Assembly: GCA_965214485.1 (NCBI GenBank)
Contig: CBDCBW010000015.1
Span: 310,001 to 374,000 of the forward strand
DNA: 64,000 nt
Direction: 5' to 3'
Source of the DNA: JANQRZ01 sp965214485
GTDB taxonomy: Bacteria > Bacteroidota > Rhodothermia > Rhodothermales > JANQRZ01
The stretch's first letter is position 1. Each line of letters opens with the position of its first letter. Made by a program: the position numbers and the translations under genes. Shown piece after piece: positions 51,909-61,557 of the stretch. The notes under the pieces were generated by a model, which worked only from the letters and a program-made list of their open reading frames with translations, was not told the DNA's origin and did no database searches.

Positions 51909-52262
51909 CTAACGCCCCTGCACCCGCCGTCGGTACGCCCGCATCGAGCACCCCACCTCCCGCTTGAAGGCCCGCGCCCCGCTGTCGGCTCGCGCCCACC
52001 CCACCGCTCGACATACTTCGGCGATCCGCAGGTTCGTCTTGGCCAGTAACCGCTTCGCTTGCTTGACGCGTACCCGCCGGAGGTGGTCGATCAGCGCCAC
52101 CCCGGCCTCCTGTCGGAAGACCCGCTGCAGCGTCCCGACCGGTACCCCGAACGCCTCCGCTATGCCCTCCGGCCCCATGATCCGAGCGTAGTGGCGCTCT
52201 ACGTAGACTTGAACTTCTCGAATATCGACGGACACGGCAACCAGGGTTTCTCCAAGAGGCAA
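51909..52262 (-). CDS. Solo AraC-type HTH regulator (module copy A)
   Basis: 117 residues from a TTG start; GTG nine codons later is an alternative. Consists only of the double helix-turn-helix DNA-binding domain: PEGIAEAFGVPVGTLQRVFRQEAGVALIDHLRRVRV, then IAEVCRAVGWARADSGARAFKREVG. No ligand-binding domain. By my count 94 of 117 residues equal copy B at 56530-56883, with the first 23 and last 14 identical. Probably controls the lipoprotein and S8 genes downstream. Confidence 0.82.
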   Translation of the reverse strand: MPLGETLVAVSVDIREVQVYVERHYARIMGPEGIAEAFGVPVGTLQRVFRQEAGVALIDHLRRVRVKQAKRLLAKTNLRIAEVCRAVGWARADSGARAFKREVGCSMRAYRRRVQGR

Positions 52263-52296
52263 CCCTCATAGACACCCGAAGCCTGCAGACATAACC
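52193..52296. repeat. 104-bp perfect repeat, copy A
   Basis: Identical base for base to 56814-56917. It covers the first 23 codons of the AraC gene and about 35 bases upstream, probably including its promoter or operator. Confidence 0.9.
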
Positions 52297-52314
52297 CTAT
52301 TAACGCAGATGTAC

Positions 52315-52360
52315 AAAGCCCGGCCCTGCCGACGCGACTGCGCAGCAGGACCGGTCTTTT
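52315..52360. terminator. hppA-type terminator hairpin, remnant 3
   Basis: AAAGCCCGG (52315-52323) faces ACCGGTCTTTT with inner CCTGC/GCAGG. The stem is less perfect than in the other copies. The GTAGGGGC palindrome is missing here and replaced by the degenerate CTGTCCTCTGTCCTCTGG repeat. Confidence 0.5.
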
Positions 52361-52452
52361 CCAGAAGACGGAGGACAGTAGACGAGAAACGGTGGTGCAG
52401 AGTCCGGCGACCGAGGTAGCTTTCCCAGCTTCGCCTGTCCTCTGTCCTCTGG

Positions 52453-52704
52453 TCAGGCGATCAGCGGCGCAATGACGAGCGCGACGACGGCGATGAGCTT
52501 GACCAAGATGTTCAGGCTCGGACCCGACGTGTCCTTGAGCGGGTCGCCCACGGCGAAGGCCGACGACGGCGGCTTTCGCTGATCGGAGATCAGCGTGGAC
52601 CTCGGTACCCTTGCCGTAGGTCACGCCGCCTTCGATGCGCCCCGCGTTGTCCCACGCGCCGCCCGCGTTGCTCTGGAAGATCGCGGGGCACGCCAGAGAC
52701 CGCC
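52453..52704 (-). pseudogene. hppA 3'-end remnant 3
   Basis: The minus strand reads IFQSNAGGAWDNAGRIEGG, then TYGKGTEVH, a disrupted KAAVVG region with a frameshift and small insertion, then GDPLKDTSGPSLNILVKL and IAVVALVIAPLIA with stop at 52455-52453. It shares the GTGCCCCGCGATC junction with remnant 2. It lies between the active S8 gene and the copy-A AraC gene. Confidence 0.87.
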
Positions 52705-52723
52705 CAAGCCGACGAATTGGAAA

Positions 52724-52757
52724 AGGCCCTGCCGACTTTTCGCTGTCGGCAGGGCCT
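52724..52757 (-). terminator. Terminator of the S8 protease gene
   Basis: AGGCCCTGCCGAC (52724-52736) pairs with GTCGGCAGGGCCT (52745-52757). On the minus strand it is followed by a TTTT run. Confidence 0.8.
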
Positions 52758-52799
52758 CTGGGTCAGGACACCTGATGGGTCAGAGCATCTGCTCCCGCC

Positions 52800-55343
52800 T
52801 TAGCGCAGCAGCGTCACGCGCGAGGTCCCGACGAAGTCTCCGGCGGTGAGGCGCACGACGTAAACCCCGCTCGGGAGGCTCCGCCCGTCGAACCGCGCCG
52901 TGTGCCACCCGGCTTCGCGTGGTCCCTCGGCCAAGTGGGCGACCTCGCGCCCGACGAGGTCGTAGACGGTGAGCGTCACTTCGGCGGGCTCAGGAAGCGC
53001 AAAGCGGACCGTAGCTTCATCGCGGAAGGGGTTCGGGGCTGCGCCGTCGAGCGCGTAAGCCTCCGGGATTGAGGTCCCGCTCCGAGCCTCGGTTCCGTTT
53101 GCAACGGTTGCCCCACCGGAGCCGCCCCTCCCGCCGCTTACGAGATAGATCGTCTTGATGACGGTCTTTGTCGTGCCGCCAGCATCGGTAACGGTGAGGC
53201 GGAGCTTGAACGTATACACCTCGCTGCTGGGAACACGAAACGAGAGAGCCTGCCCACTTCCTGCGAACTTCCAGGTGCCGCAGTCAGGGACGTCTGGCCC
53301 TCGGCTGGAGATAACCGAAGCCGGGAGCCTCTCGGCGACGGAGGACTCCAGCGCCGGGGTCTTACCCCCGCCCGCATCGCGGCAGTAAGGGTTGCTCCCA
53401 GTGCATGAGTCGATGTCGCAATCGTAGTAGTACTCCCAGTGATAGGAGTAGGGCGCGGCCCCGCCGCTAGCGATGCCCGTCCAGGTGTAGCGCCGCCCAG
53501 CGGTGACCTCGGCCGGGCCGGAGATGCTCGCACTCAGCGGAGCCAGCCGCCCTACGACGGTAAAACCGAAGTCAACATCATCTGGAGCCGACGGATAGTA
53601 TGCGTTAATCTGTCGGCCTTGACTGTCACTCGTGACCCAGTAGACGTAGGTCTCGTAGTCGAACCCGGCAGTCGTAACGTTGGTGATGTTGATCCACGGT
53701 TCTTGGTAGAGAGGGTTGCTGTCATCCCACCCCTTAAGACGGCTCATCTTCGCCCAGACCTGGGGCGGCGTCTGGTACGCCCTCGAGAACGAGACGTGAC
53801 CGCTAACGCGGTACTGCCGCACGCCGTAGTATACACCGTTAGCGAGCGGACCACCCCCTGCGGCCCGGTAGAACGTGTGGGAGTGATTCCCCCATGTCTG
53901 CTCTACGGTTCCATCTGTTCGGGTGAAGTGCGTCACCGTGTTGGGAGCTTGGACGAATCGGAGCGCCTCGTAGGCGTTGACCCGGCCATCGCCGTACTCC
54001 GGGTGAAAGTCCTGTCCACCCATCGCCTGCACGTTGTCTGCCGTGCGACGGATGATCTCGCGGAGATCGTCGCCGGTGAGACCGAGGTTCCGGTCCCGGC
54101 TCTCGGAGAGCAGAAGTCCGGCGACGCCTGCCGTCATCGGAGACGCATTGGACGTGCCGCCGAACGACTCCACACCTCCGCCCATCCTGGTGGACGAATA
54201 TCCTGTACCCGGCGCGACGACGTCGAGCGAGTTGCCATAAGCGGAGAAATCTGTTTTCCGGTCGTCTCGGTTACTTGCGCCGACGGCCATGACCATGTGG
54301 TAGCTGGCCGGTGGTTCGACGTAATAATCGTCATCGAGCCCGTTGTTGCCCGCCGACGCGACAATGAGGACCCCGCTCCGCCACGCGTTCGTGATCGGCT
54401 CTACAATCATGGAGCGGGGGTTACCATTGTAATCATAGGGGTCAGGGAAGATCGGATCGTCAGAGTCCGGGAAGGAGAGGCTTATGTTGATGATGTCAGC
54501 CCCCTCTTGGCGAGCGTAGTCGAAGCCTTGTGCCACATCGCTGAAAAGGTGCTGCCCGCTACAAGGACCTACGCGCACCGGCATCAGTTGGACATCCCAC
54601 ATCACGCCGGCTACGTCGCGGTCGTTGTCGGTGATCGCCCCAACCACACCGGCGACGGGGGTGCCGTGACCTTTGCAGTCGTCTGGGTCATCATCGTCTT
54701 GGAAGAAATCGTAGCCCTGGATGACGCGGCTGCGGTCGCCGGGGTCGAGGTCGGGGTGCTCGTAGTCCACGCCGCTGTCGATGATGGCGACGACGACGTC
54801 GCTTCGCCCGGTCTGAATGTCCCACGCTTGCGGAGCGTGGATGTCGTTCCCCGGCGTCTGGAAGTTGTACAACCCCCACTGGTTGTCCGCTTCAAACTCG
54901 GGGTCGTCGGGGAAAGTCGCATTGGAATACATGTAGTAGTCCGGCGACGCAGCGAGAACCTCAGGTGCCGCCATCAGCTTTTCAGCGAGCGCTTCGATGT
55001 CAGTGCCAGCCTCCACTTCCAGGCGATACCACCGCGAGAGGTCTATGAGGTCTACCGTCTCCTCACGCTTCGAGGTGAAGAGGGTATCCTGCGGCATGAA
55101 GTCGCGGAACAGCTTGGTACCTGCGGTGAAGCGCGCCTGCCCAAGCGCCTGCCGAGCGGCGGGTACTGAGGAGAGGTCGGCGGCAGTGAGCGATGGCTTG
55201 ACCTGGGGGAGCGCCTCCGGGGCGAGCTTCACGAGGACCACGCCGGGGGCGTAGCGCTCGCTGGAGGGCGTGGGTTGGGCGTAGGCGCTGGCTCCGAGGA
55301 TCATCAGGAGGCACAGCACCGTTGGAAGGGTCGTTCTCAACAT
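52800..55343 (-). CDS. S8 (subtilisin-like) protease with Ig-like domain and T9SS tail
   Basis: 847 residues from the ATG at 55343; signal peptide 1-22. Propeptide-like region, then a subtilase domain with Asp189 (AIIDSGVDYEHPDL), His226 (KGHGTPVAG), oxyanion Asn333 (ASAGNNG) and Ser398 (GGTSNASP). An Ig/PKD-like domain with CTGSNPYCR and a T9SS type A sorting domain (YDLVGREVAHLAEG, GVYVVRL) follow. Predicted active and exported. Paralogue of the dead copy at 48091-50550; both lie directly upstream of an hppA remnant. Confidence 0.92.
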   Translation of the reverse strand: MLRTTLPTVLCLLMILGASAYAQPTPSSERYAPGVVLVKLAPEALPQVKPSLTAADLSSVPAARQALGQARFTAGTKLFRDFMPQDTLFTSKREETVDLIDLSRWYRLEVEAGTDIEALAEKLMAAPEVLAASPDYYMYSNATFPDDPEFEADNQWGLYNFQTPGNDIHAPQAWDIQTGRSDVVVAIIDSGVDYEHPDLDPGDRSRVIQGYDFFQDDDDPDDCKGHGTPVAGVVGAITDNDRDVAGVMWDVQLMPVRVGPCSGQHLFSDVAQGFDYARQEGADIINISLSFPDSDDPIFPDPYDYNGNPRSMIVEPITNAWRSGVLIVASAGNNGLDDDYYVEPPASYHMVMAVGASNRDDRKTDFSAYGNSLDVVAPGTGYSSTRMGGGVESFGGTSNASPMTAGVAGLLLSESRDRNLGLTGDDLREIIRRTADNVQAMGGQDFHPEYGDGRVNAYEALRFVQAPNTVTHFTRTDGTVEQTWGNHSHTFYRAAGGGPLANGVYYGVRQYRVSGHVSFSRAYQTPPQVWAKMSRLKGWDDSNPLYQEPWINITNVTTAGFDYETYVYWVTSDSQGRQINAYYPSAPDDVDFGFTVVGRLAPLSASISGPAEVTAGRRYTWTGIASGGAAPYSYHWEYYYDCDIDSCTGSNPYCRDAGGGKTPALESSVAERLPASVISSRGPDVPDCGTWKFAGSGQALSFRVPSSEVYTFKLRLTVTDAGGTTKTVIKTIYLVSGGRGGSGGATVANGTEARSGTSIPEAYALDGAAPNPFRDEATVRFALPEPAEVTLTVYDLVGREVAHLAEGPREAGWHTARFDGRSLPSGVYVVRLTAGDFVGTSRVTLLR

Positions 55344-55512
55344 GAGTAGGTTTGGGTTGGTAGACCGAAGTCTGCTTGAGAGAGCATGAGACCCCGGCAG
55401 GCGGTGCGGCAGCGCGAGCGGTCCTGGCAGATCAGACTCGCGCAGTGACACCGGGCCTGTCGGGGGTTTTTTGTTGATGCGATAGGTACCTCGGGACCCG
55501 TAGGTGGTACGG

Positions 55513-56415
55513 TCAGAAGGTGAGTTGCTGTCGGTCGGAGCCGTTGGGAGCGATGCTCCAGAGCACCAAGCGGTCCTGTTCCGGCGCGAGCGCTTGGAAG
55601 ACGATCCGCTGCCCGTCGGGCGTCCACGCCGGGTACGCCCCCCCACGCGCGAGCCGCACCAAGCGGCGCTGCGCCGAGCCGTCGGCGCGCATCAGCCAGA
55701 GCGCGAGCCGACCGTCGCCCTCCTGCGCCGCCCACGCGATGTGCTCGCCGCCAGGGCTGAGCGCCGGGTCACGGTTGTAGCGGAAGTCGTTGGCGGTGAG
55801 CTGCACGGGGTTCGCTCTGCTCGTGTCCGAGCGCCAGAGCTGGCCGAGGCCGTCGCCCTGTTCGTCCAGGAAGCCGAAGACGATCTCGTCCCCGTCGGGG
55901 AACCAGTCGGCGGGGCTGGCCCCGAAGCCGAACTTGGTGCGCGTGGTGTCGGCCACATTGATGAACCACAGGCCCACCTCTTCTTGGTTGCCCGAGCGTC
56001 CATAGGAGATCGTCTCGCCCGAGGGCGACCAGCGGGGGAAGAAGGCGCTGCCGTGGTCGGTGAGGTAGCGGAAGTCGCTCCCGTCGGGGCGCACCACGGC
56101 GATGCCGCCCGCCTTCACCGCCAGCCGCTCCCCATCGGGACTCCAGTCGGGACTCCACACCCCACCAGACTTCACGAGACTGCGCTCCCCGCTTGCGAGG
56201 TCGAACACGTAGAGGCCCGTCGGGTAGGCCTCCTCGCGCTCCGGCTCCGCTTCGTAGTGCCAGTAGGCGAGGCTCTTCCCGTCGGGGCTGACGGCAGGGT
56301 AAGCGTCTTCGGGAATGATGGGTGGCGCGGGCGTGGGGCCCCCGCCGCTGTCGCAGCCCATCGGGAGTAACAAGGCAGCAGCGACCGCACAGAAAAGAGC
56401 TAGACGAAAACGCAT
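55513..56415 (-). CDS. PD40/TolB-like propeller lipoprotein (module copy B)
   Basis: 300 residues from the ATG at 56415. Lipobox LLPMGC, then about six PD40 blades (AYPAVSPDGKSLAYW, VWSPDWSPDGERLAV, FFPRWSPSGETISYG, RDPALSPGGEHIAWA, AYPAWTPDGQRIVFQ). Predicted surface or periplasmic binding protein. It has the same place in the module as copy A (AraC upstream, S8 gene downstream), and a closely similar promoter region, but a different blade sequence. Confidence 0.85.
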   Translation of the reverse strand: MRFRLALFCAVAAALLLPMGCDSGGGPTPAPPIIPEDAYPAVSPDGKSLAYWHYEAEPEREEAYPTGLYVFDLASGERSLVKSGGVWSPDWSPDGERLAVKAGGIAVVRPDGSDFRYLTDHGSAFFPRWSPSGETISYGRSGNQEEVGLWFINVADTTRTKFGFGASPADWFPDGDEIVFGFLDEQGDGLGQLWRSDTSRANPVQLTANDFRYNRDPALSPGGEHIAWAAQEGDGRLALWLMRADGSAQRRLVRLARGGAYPAWTPDGQRIVFQALAPEQDRLVLWSIAPNGSDRQQLTF

Positions 56416-56448
56416 ATTGACCGATCGGGGGGGGGTTAGGCGGAGCAC

Positions 56449-56456
56449 ACAACTTA
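56449..56456 (-). promoter_or_regulatory. Promoter -7 box of module copy B lipoprotein
   Basis: Minus-strand TAAGTTGT, 34 bases before the ATG, in DNA nearly identical to that of copy A. Confidence 0.5.
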
Positions 56457-56529
56457 CCCATGCCCTGCAGCGAAGTCCACCGAAAAAACTTGGCATTTCC
56501 GGGCACCCTTTCCCACCGAAAGACCGTGA

Positions 56530-56883
56530 CTAACGCCCTTGCACCCGCCGTCGGTACGCCCGCATCGAGCATCCCATCTCCCGCTTGAACGCTCGCGTTC
56601 CACTGTCGGCTCGCCTCCACCCGACAGCCCGACACACCTCGGACACCTGCAACTCTGTCTCGGCCAAAAGCTGCTTTGCCCGCTCGACGCGCACCTGCCG
56701 GAGGTAGTCCGTCAGCGCCACCCCAACTTCCCACCGGAAGCTCCTGCGCAGCGTCTCGACCGGCACACCGAATGCTTCGGCGACCGCCTCCGGCCCCGTG
56801 ATCCGAGCGTAGCGGCGCTCTACGTAGACTTGAACTTCTCGAATATCGACGGACACGGCAACCAGGGTTTCTCCAAGAGGCAA
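56530..56883 (-). CDS. Solo AraC-type HTH regulator (module copy B)
   Basis: 117 residues from a TTG start. DNA-binding domain only (PEAVAEAFGVPVETLRRSFRWEVGVALTDYLRQVRV, then VSEVCRAVGWRRADSGTRAFKREMG). The differences from copy A cluster in the HTH core, including putative DNA-contact helices, so the two may recognise different sites despite common flanks. It is first in its module, downstream of the toxin-antitoxin pair that follows hppA. Confidence 0.82.
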   Translation of the reverse strand: MPLGETLVAVSVDIREVQVYVERRYARITGPEAVAEAFGVPVETLRRSFRWEVGVALTDYLRQVRVERAKQLLAETELQVSEVCRAVGWRRADSGTRAFKREMGCSMRAYRRRVQGR

Positions 56884-56917
56884 CCCTCATAGACACCCGA
56901 AGCCTGCAGACATAACC
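56814..56917. repeat. 104-bp perfect repeat, copy B
   Basis: Identical to 52193-52296 (AraC start and upstream region). Marks recent duplication or gene conversion. Confidence 0.9.
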
Positions 56918-57019
56918 TCAGCGATGCAGATAAAAAAGCCTGGCCCCGCACGTAGCGAGACCGGGCCTCGTCCAGCGAACCGCCCGCCGGGCTCGCGCGG
57001 TGAGCGAGAGGGGCACTCT

Positions 57020-57502
57020 TTACTCCCCCGCCAGGCGCAGCACCTCCCGCACCAGAGCGATGTCCACGCGGAACCCCACCGCTTGAAGCTCCTCGACCAG
57101 CGGCCCTACAGCCTCGACGAGGCCGCTTCGCTTGGCGCGGACGAGGAGGCCGAGTGTGCCGACGGTCCGGACCCCAAGCGCCTCTGCGCACCGCCGGGCA
57201 CCTCGGTCGTCCAGCACGGCCGTAGCTTCCGGGTGCTCCAGCACGTAGGCCAGCACCGCGCTCTCACCGGCCCCTACGTCCCAGGCTGCTATTCGCTGCG
57301 GGACCGGACGCGGCGGCTCGACCTCCAGGGCCGCCGCGTCGAGCCACCGCCGCGCGGGGTCCGCCGGTGGAGCCGCTGCGACCTCTTCGGCCACGGCCGC
57401 CGGGACGACGAGTTGCTCCCCCAGCTCCAGCATTAGATCGGCCCGCCCGATGTGCGCGAGCACGATCAGCGGCGAGGCGTCGGCGACGTAGCGCTCAGCC
57501 AC
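57020..57502 (-). CDS. PIN-domain toxin (DUF3368-like)
   Basis: 160 residues from GTG at 57502, overlapping the upstream antitoxin gene by 8 bases. ADASPLIVLAHIGRADLM at the N-terminus, then GAGESAVLAYVL and TAVLDDRGARRCAEALGVRTVGTLGLLVRAK, the order of DUF3368-type PIN toxins. Predicted RNase. Confidence 0.82.
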   Translation of the reverse strand: MAERYVADASPLIVLAHIGRADLMLELGEQLVVPAAVAEEVAAAPPADPARRWLDAAALEVEPPRPVPQRIAAWDVGAGESAVLAYVLEHPEATAVLDDRGARRCAEALGVRTVGTLGLLVRAKRSGLVEAVGPLVEELQAVGFRVDIALVREVLRLAGE

Positions 57503-57749
57503 CGTCCACCTCGCGCCGCAGCTCCTCCGGTGTCGCCTGGAACGGGGAGACGCCGAAGCGGGCGAGGGAGTGGAGGAACGCGGCACGCGTGAGCCCGGCT
57601 AGCTCGGCGGCTCTCGCCTGCGACAGCCGCCCCTGCCCGTACCACGCCGCCGCCGCTGCGAGCCGCATCTCGGCGGCGAGCTCAGCCGGGCTGCTCCGCA
57701 GCGCGGCAACGGCGTCCTCGGGCAGGTCGATGTGGATGCGGACGGGCAT
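57495..57749 (-). CDS. UPF0175-type antitoxin
   Basis: 84 residues. MPVRIHIDLPEDAVAAL, then LAAAAAWYGQGRLSQARAAELAGLTRAAFLHSLARFGVSPF is the UPF0175 helix-turn-helix pattern, usually paired with DUF3368 toxins. Located between hppA and the first AraC module, same strand. Confidence 0.82.
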   Translation of the reverse strand: MPVRIHIDLPEDAVAALRSSPAELAAEMRLAAAAAWYGQGRLSQARAAELAGLTRAAFLHSLARFGVSPFQATPEELRREVDGG

Positions 57750-57806
57750 GGCGGCGGCCTGTGGAGGGAGAGTGGTACCGCCCTTTGCTGCTCCGGGTCC
57801 CGACGA

Positions 57807-57843
57807 CGAAGCCCGGTCCTGCGGTGCACAGGTCCGGGCTTCG
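57807..57843 (-). terminator. hppA terminator
   Basis: CGAAGCCCGG (57807-57816) pairs with CCGGGCTTCG (57834-57843). This is the hppA-proximal version of the hairpin found beside each remnant. Confidence 0.7.
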
Positions 57844-57854
57844 CCGCTCAGGAC

Positions 57855-57884
57855 TGTAGGGGCGAGGCATGCCTCGCCCCTACA
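57855..57884. repeat. 30-bp perfect palindrome after hppA
   Basis: TGTAGGGGCGAGGCA followed by its exact reverse complement, 12 bases past the hppA stop codon. Related palindromes lie at the same place beside remnants 1 and 2. Confidence 0.9.
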
Positions 57885-57896
57885 CGCTTCCGCCGC

Positions 57897-60011
<2,115 letters not shown>

Positions 60012-60112
60012 GAGAAAAAGAGGGTGGGTGAGGGGGGGTTGGGTGAGAGGGTAGAGGGAAGGGGTTTGAGGCGGCAGGGGCGCGAAACCCCCACCCTCAA
60101 ACCCCGGACGTC

Positions 60113-60688
60113 TTACCGTCTGTTGTACCGGTTCATGGCGGTCGCCAGGCCCTCACGCACGAACGTGAGCGCCGCCTCGGCCGCCGTCTCCACCGCCGCC
60201 TCGATCGCGGGCTGCTCCTCGGCGTCGAAGGGCGCGAGCACGTAGTCGACTTGGCGGCTAGGCGGGAAGCTAGACCCGATGCCGACCCGCAGACGGGGGA
60301 AATTCGACGAATTGAGCCGGTCGATGAGGTCCTGCACGCCGTTGTGCCCGCCGGCCGAACCGCCGGGCCGGAGCCGGATTTGCCCGAGGTCCAGCGCGAG
60401 GTCGTCGTAGACCACGAGGAGGTCGTCGGTCTCGACCCGGGCCAGCGCGACGAGCTTCGCCGCCGCCGTCCCGCTGCGGTTCATGAAGTCCAGCGGCTTG
60501 GCGACGCCGAGCGGCGTCCCCCGGTGGCTGCCCCACGCGCTCGCGAACGGCCCGCCGCCGGTCTCGAACGCGAGGCCCGCCTTGCGCGCCACCGCGTCGG
60601 CAACCATGAACCCGGCGTTGTGGCGGGTGCCCTCGTAGTCCGGCCCGGGGTTGCCCAGCCCGATGATGATCCGTTTGGCACGTGCCAT
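60113..60688 (-). CDS. pth: Peptidyl-tRNA hydrolase
   Basis: 191 residues from the ATG at 60688. IIIGLGNPGPDYEGTRHNAGF carries the catalytic His, VYDDLAL the catalytic Asp and DFMNRSG the substrate Asn. GGSAGGHNGVQDL is also typical. Recycles peptidyl-tRNA. Forms a minus-strand run with rplY and prs. Confidence 0.95.
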   Translation of the reverse strand: MARAKRIIIGLGNPGPDYEGTRHNAGFMVADAVARKAGLAFETGGGPFASAWGSHRGTPLGVAKPLDFMNRSGTAAAKLVALARVETDDLLVVYDDLALDLGQIRLRPGGSAGGHNGVQDLIDRLNSSNFPRLRVGIGSSFPPSRQVDYVLAPFDAEEQPAIEAAVETAAEAALTFVREGLATAMNRYNRR

Positions 60689-60772
60689 CGTGAGTGACGA
60701 GGTACGAACGCCGAGCGGCGAACGGTCACCCCGCAACCGTTCGTCACTCGGCGTTCGTCGTTCGCAGTTCGG

Positions 60773-61447
60773 CTAGCCTTCGTCGTCGGACTCGCCCTCG
60801 GCCCCGGCGTCTGCGGCGGCTTCGCCCTCTTCGCCCTCGGGCAGCTCGCCCTCGGCGAGCTCGCCTTCGAGCAGGAGGCCTTCGTCCTCCTCGGGCTCCT
60901 CCTCGGCGCGGGGCACGGTGATCGTCACGACCGTCCGGGCCGGGTCGGTCAGGATCTCGACGTTCTCGACCTCGAGGTCCGAGACGTGGAGCGAGTCGCC
61001 GATCTCCATCTCGCCGACGTTGACCTCGATCTGCCCGGGGATGTCCTTCGGCAGGCAGCGGACCTCGAGCTCGTTGAGCGGCTGCGAGAGCAGGCCGCCG
61101 GCCTTGACGCCGGGCGCGATGCCGACGGTGACGACCGGGATCACCATGTCGAGCGTCTCCCCGGCCGTGAGGGCGAGGAAGTCGAGATGGATCGGCACGT
61201 CGGTGACCGGGTGGAAGTCGATGTGCTTGACGATGGCCTCGTAGTCCTCGCCGCCGAGCGTGAGCGCGACGACGTGGGTCTCGGCGGTGTAGATCAGCGA
61301 GCGCAGGTCGAGGATCGGCACGCGGAAATGGACCGGGTCGGTGTGCTGCCCGTAGAGCACGCAGGGCACCTCTTCGGCGCGGCGGATGGCTTTGGTGGCA
61401 CGTTTGCCGGTGTCGCGCGGCTGCGCGTCGAGCGTGATGGCGTCCAT
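60773..61447 (-). CDS. rplY: Ribosomal protein bL25 (CTC long form)
   Basis: 224 residues. N-terminal 5S-rRNA-binding domain (RDTGKRATKAIRRAEEVPCVLYG, then HIDFHPV) and the TL5/CTC domain (IPVVTVGIAPGVKAGGLLSQPLNELEVRCLPKDIP). A long acidic Glu/Ala tail closes it. The usual rplY-pth order is kept. Confidence 0.95.
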   Translation of the reverse strand: MDAITLDAQPRDTGKRATKAIRRAEEVPCVLYGQHTDPVHFRVPILDLRSLIYTAETHVVALTLGGEDYEAIVKHIDFHPVTDVPIHLDFLALTAGETLDMVIPVVTVGIAPGVKAGGLLSQPLNELEVRCLPKDIPGQIEVNVGEMEIGDSLHVSDLEVENVEILTDPARTVVTITVPRAEEEPEEDEGLLLEGELAEGELPEGEEGEAAADAGAEGESDDEG

Positions 61448-61490
61448 GAGGGATGCAGGGTTCGGTCGGATAGGGACTAAAACGTACGGC

Positions 61491-61547
61491 GTAAAACGTA
61501 AAGGTGCCCGAAGCGGAGCGTCGGCGCAACGCGCCTTTACGTTTTAC
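61491..61547. terminator. 14-bp inverted repeat between rplY and prs
   Basis: GTAAAACGTAAAGG (61491-61504) and CCTTTACGTTTTAC (61534-61547) are exact reverse complements; further CGTTTTACG copies flank them. It may end prs transcription on the minus strand and also belongs to a degenerate repeat type. Confidence 0.55.
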
Positions 61548-61557
61548 GCTTCACGTT

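Noticed and set aside
51805..52275. Alternative frame MSMRVASWRNPG over the AraC gene
   Set aside because: It is Arg/Gly-rich and lacks HTH motifs; the other frame gives a clear AraC-type domain in both module copies.
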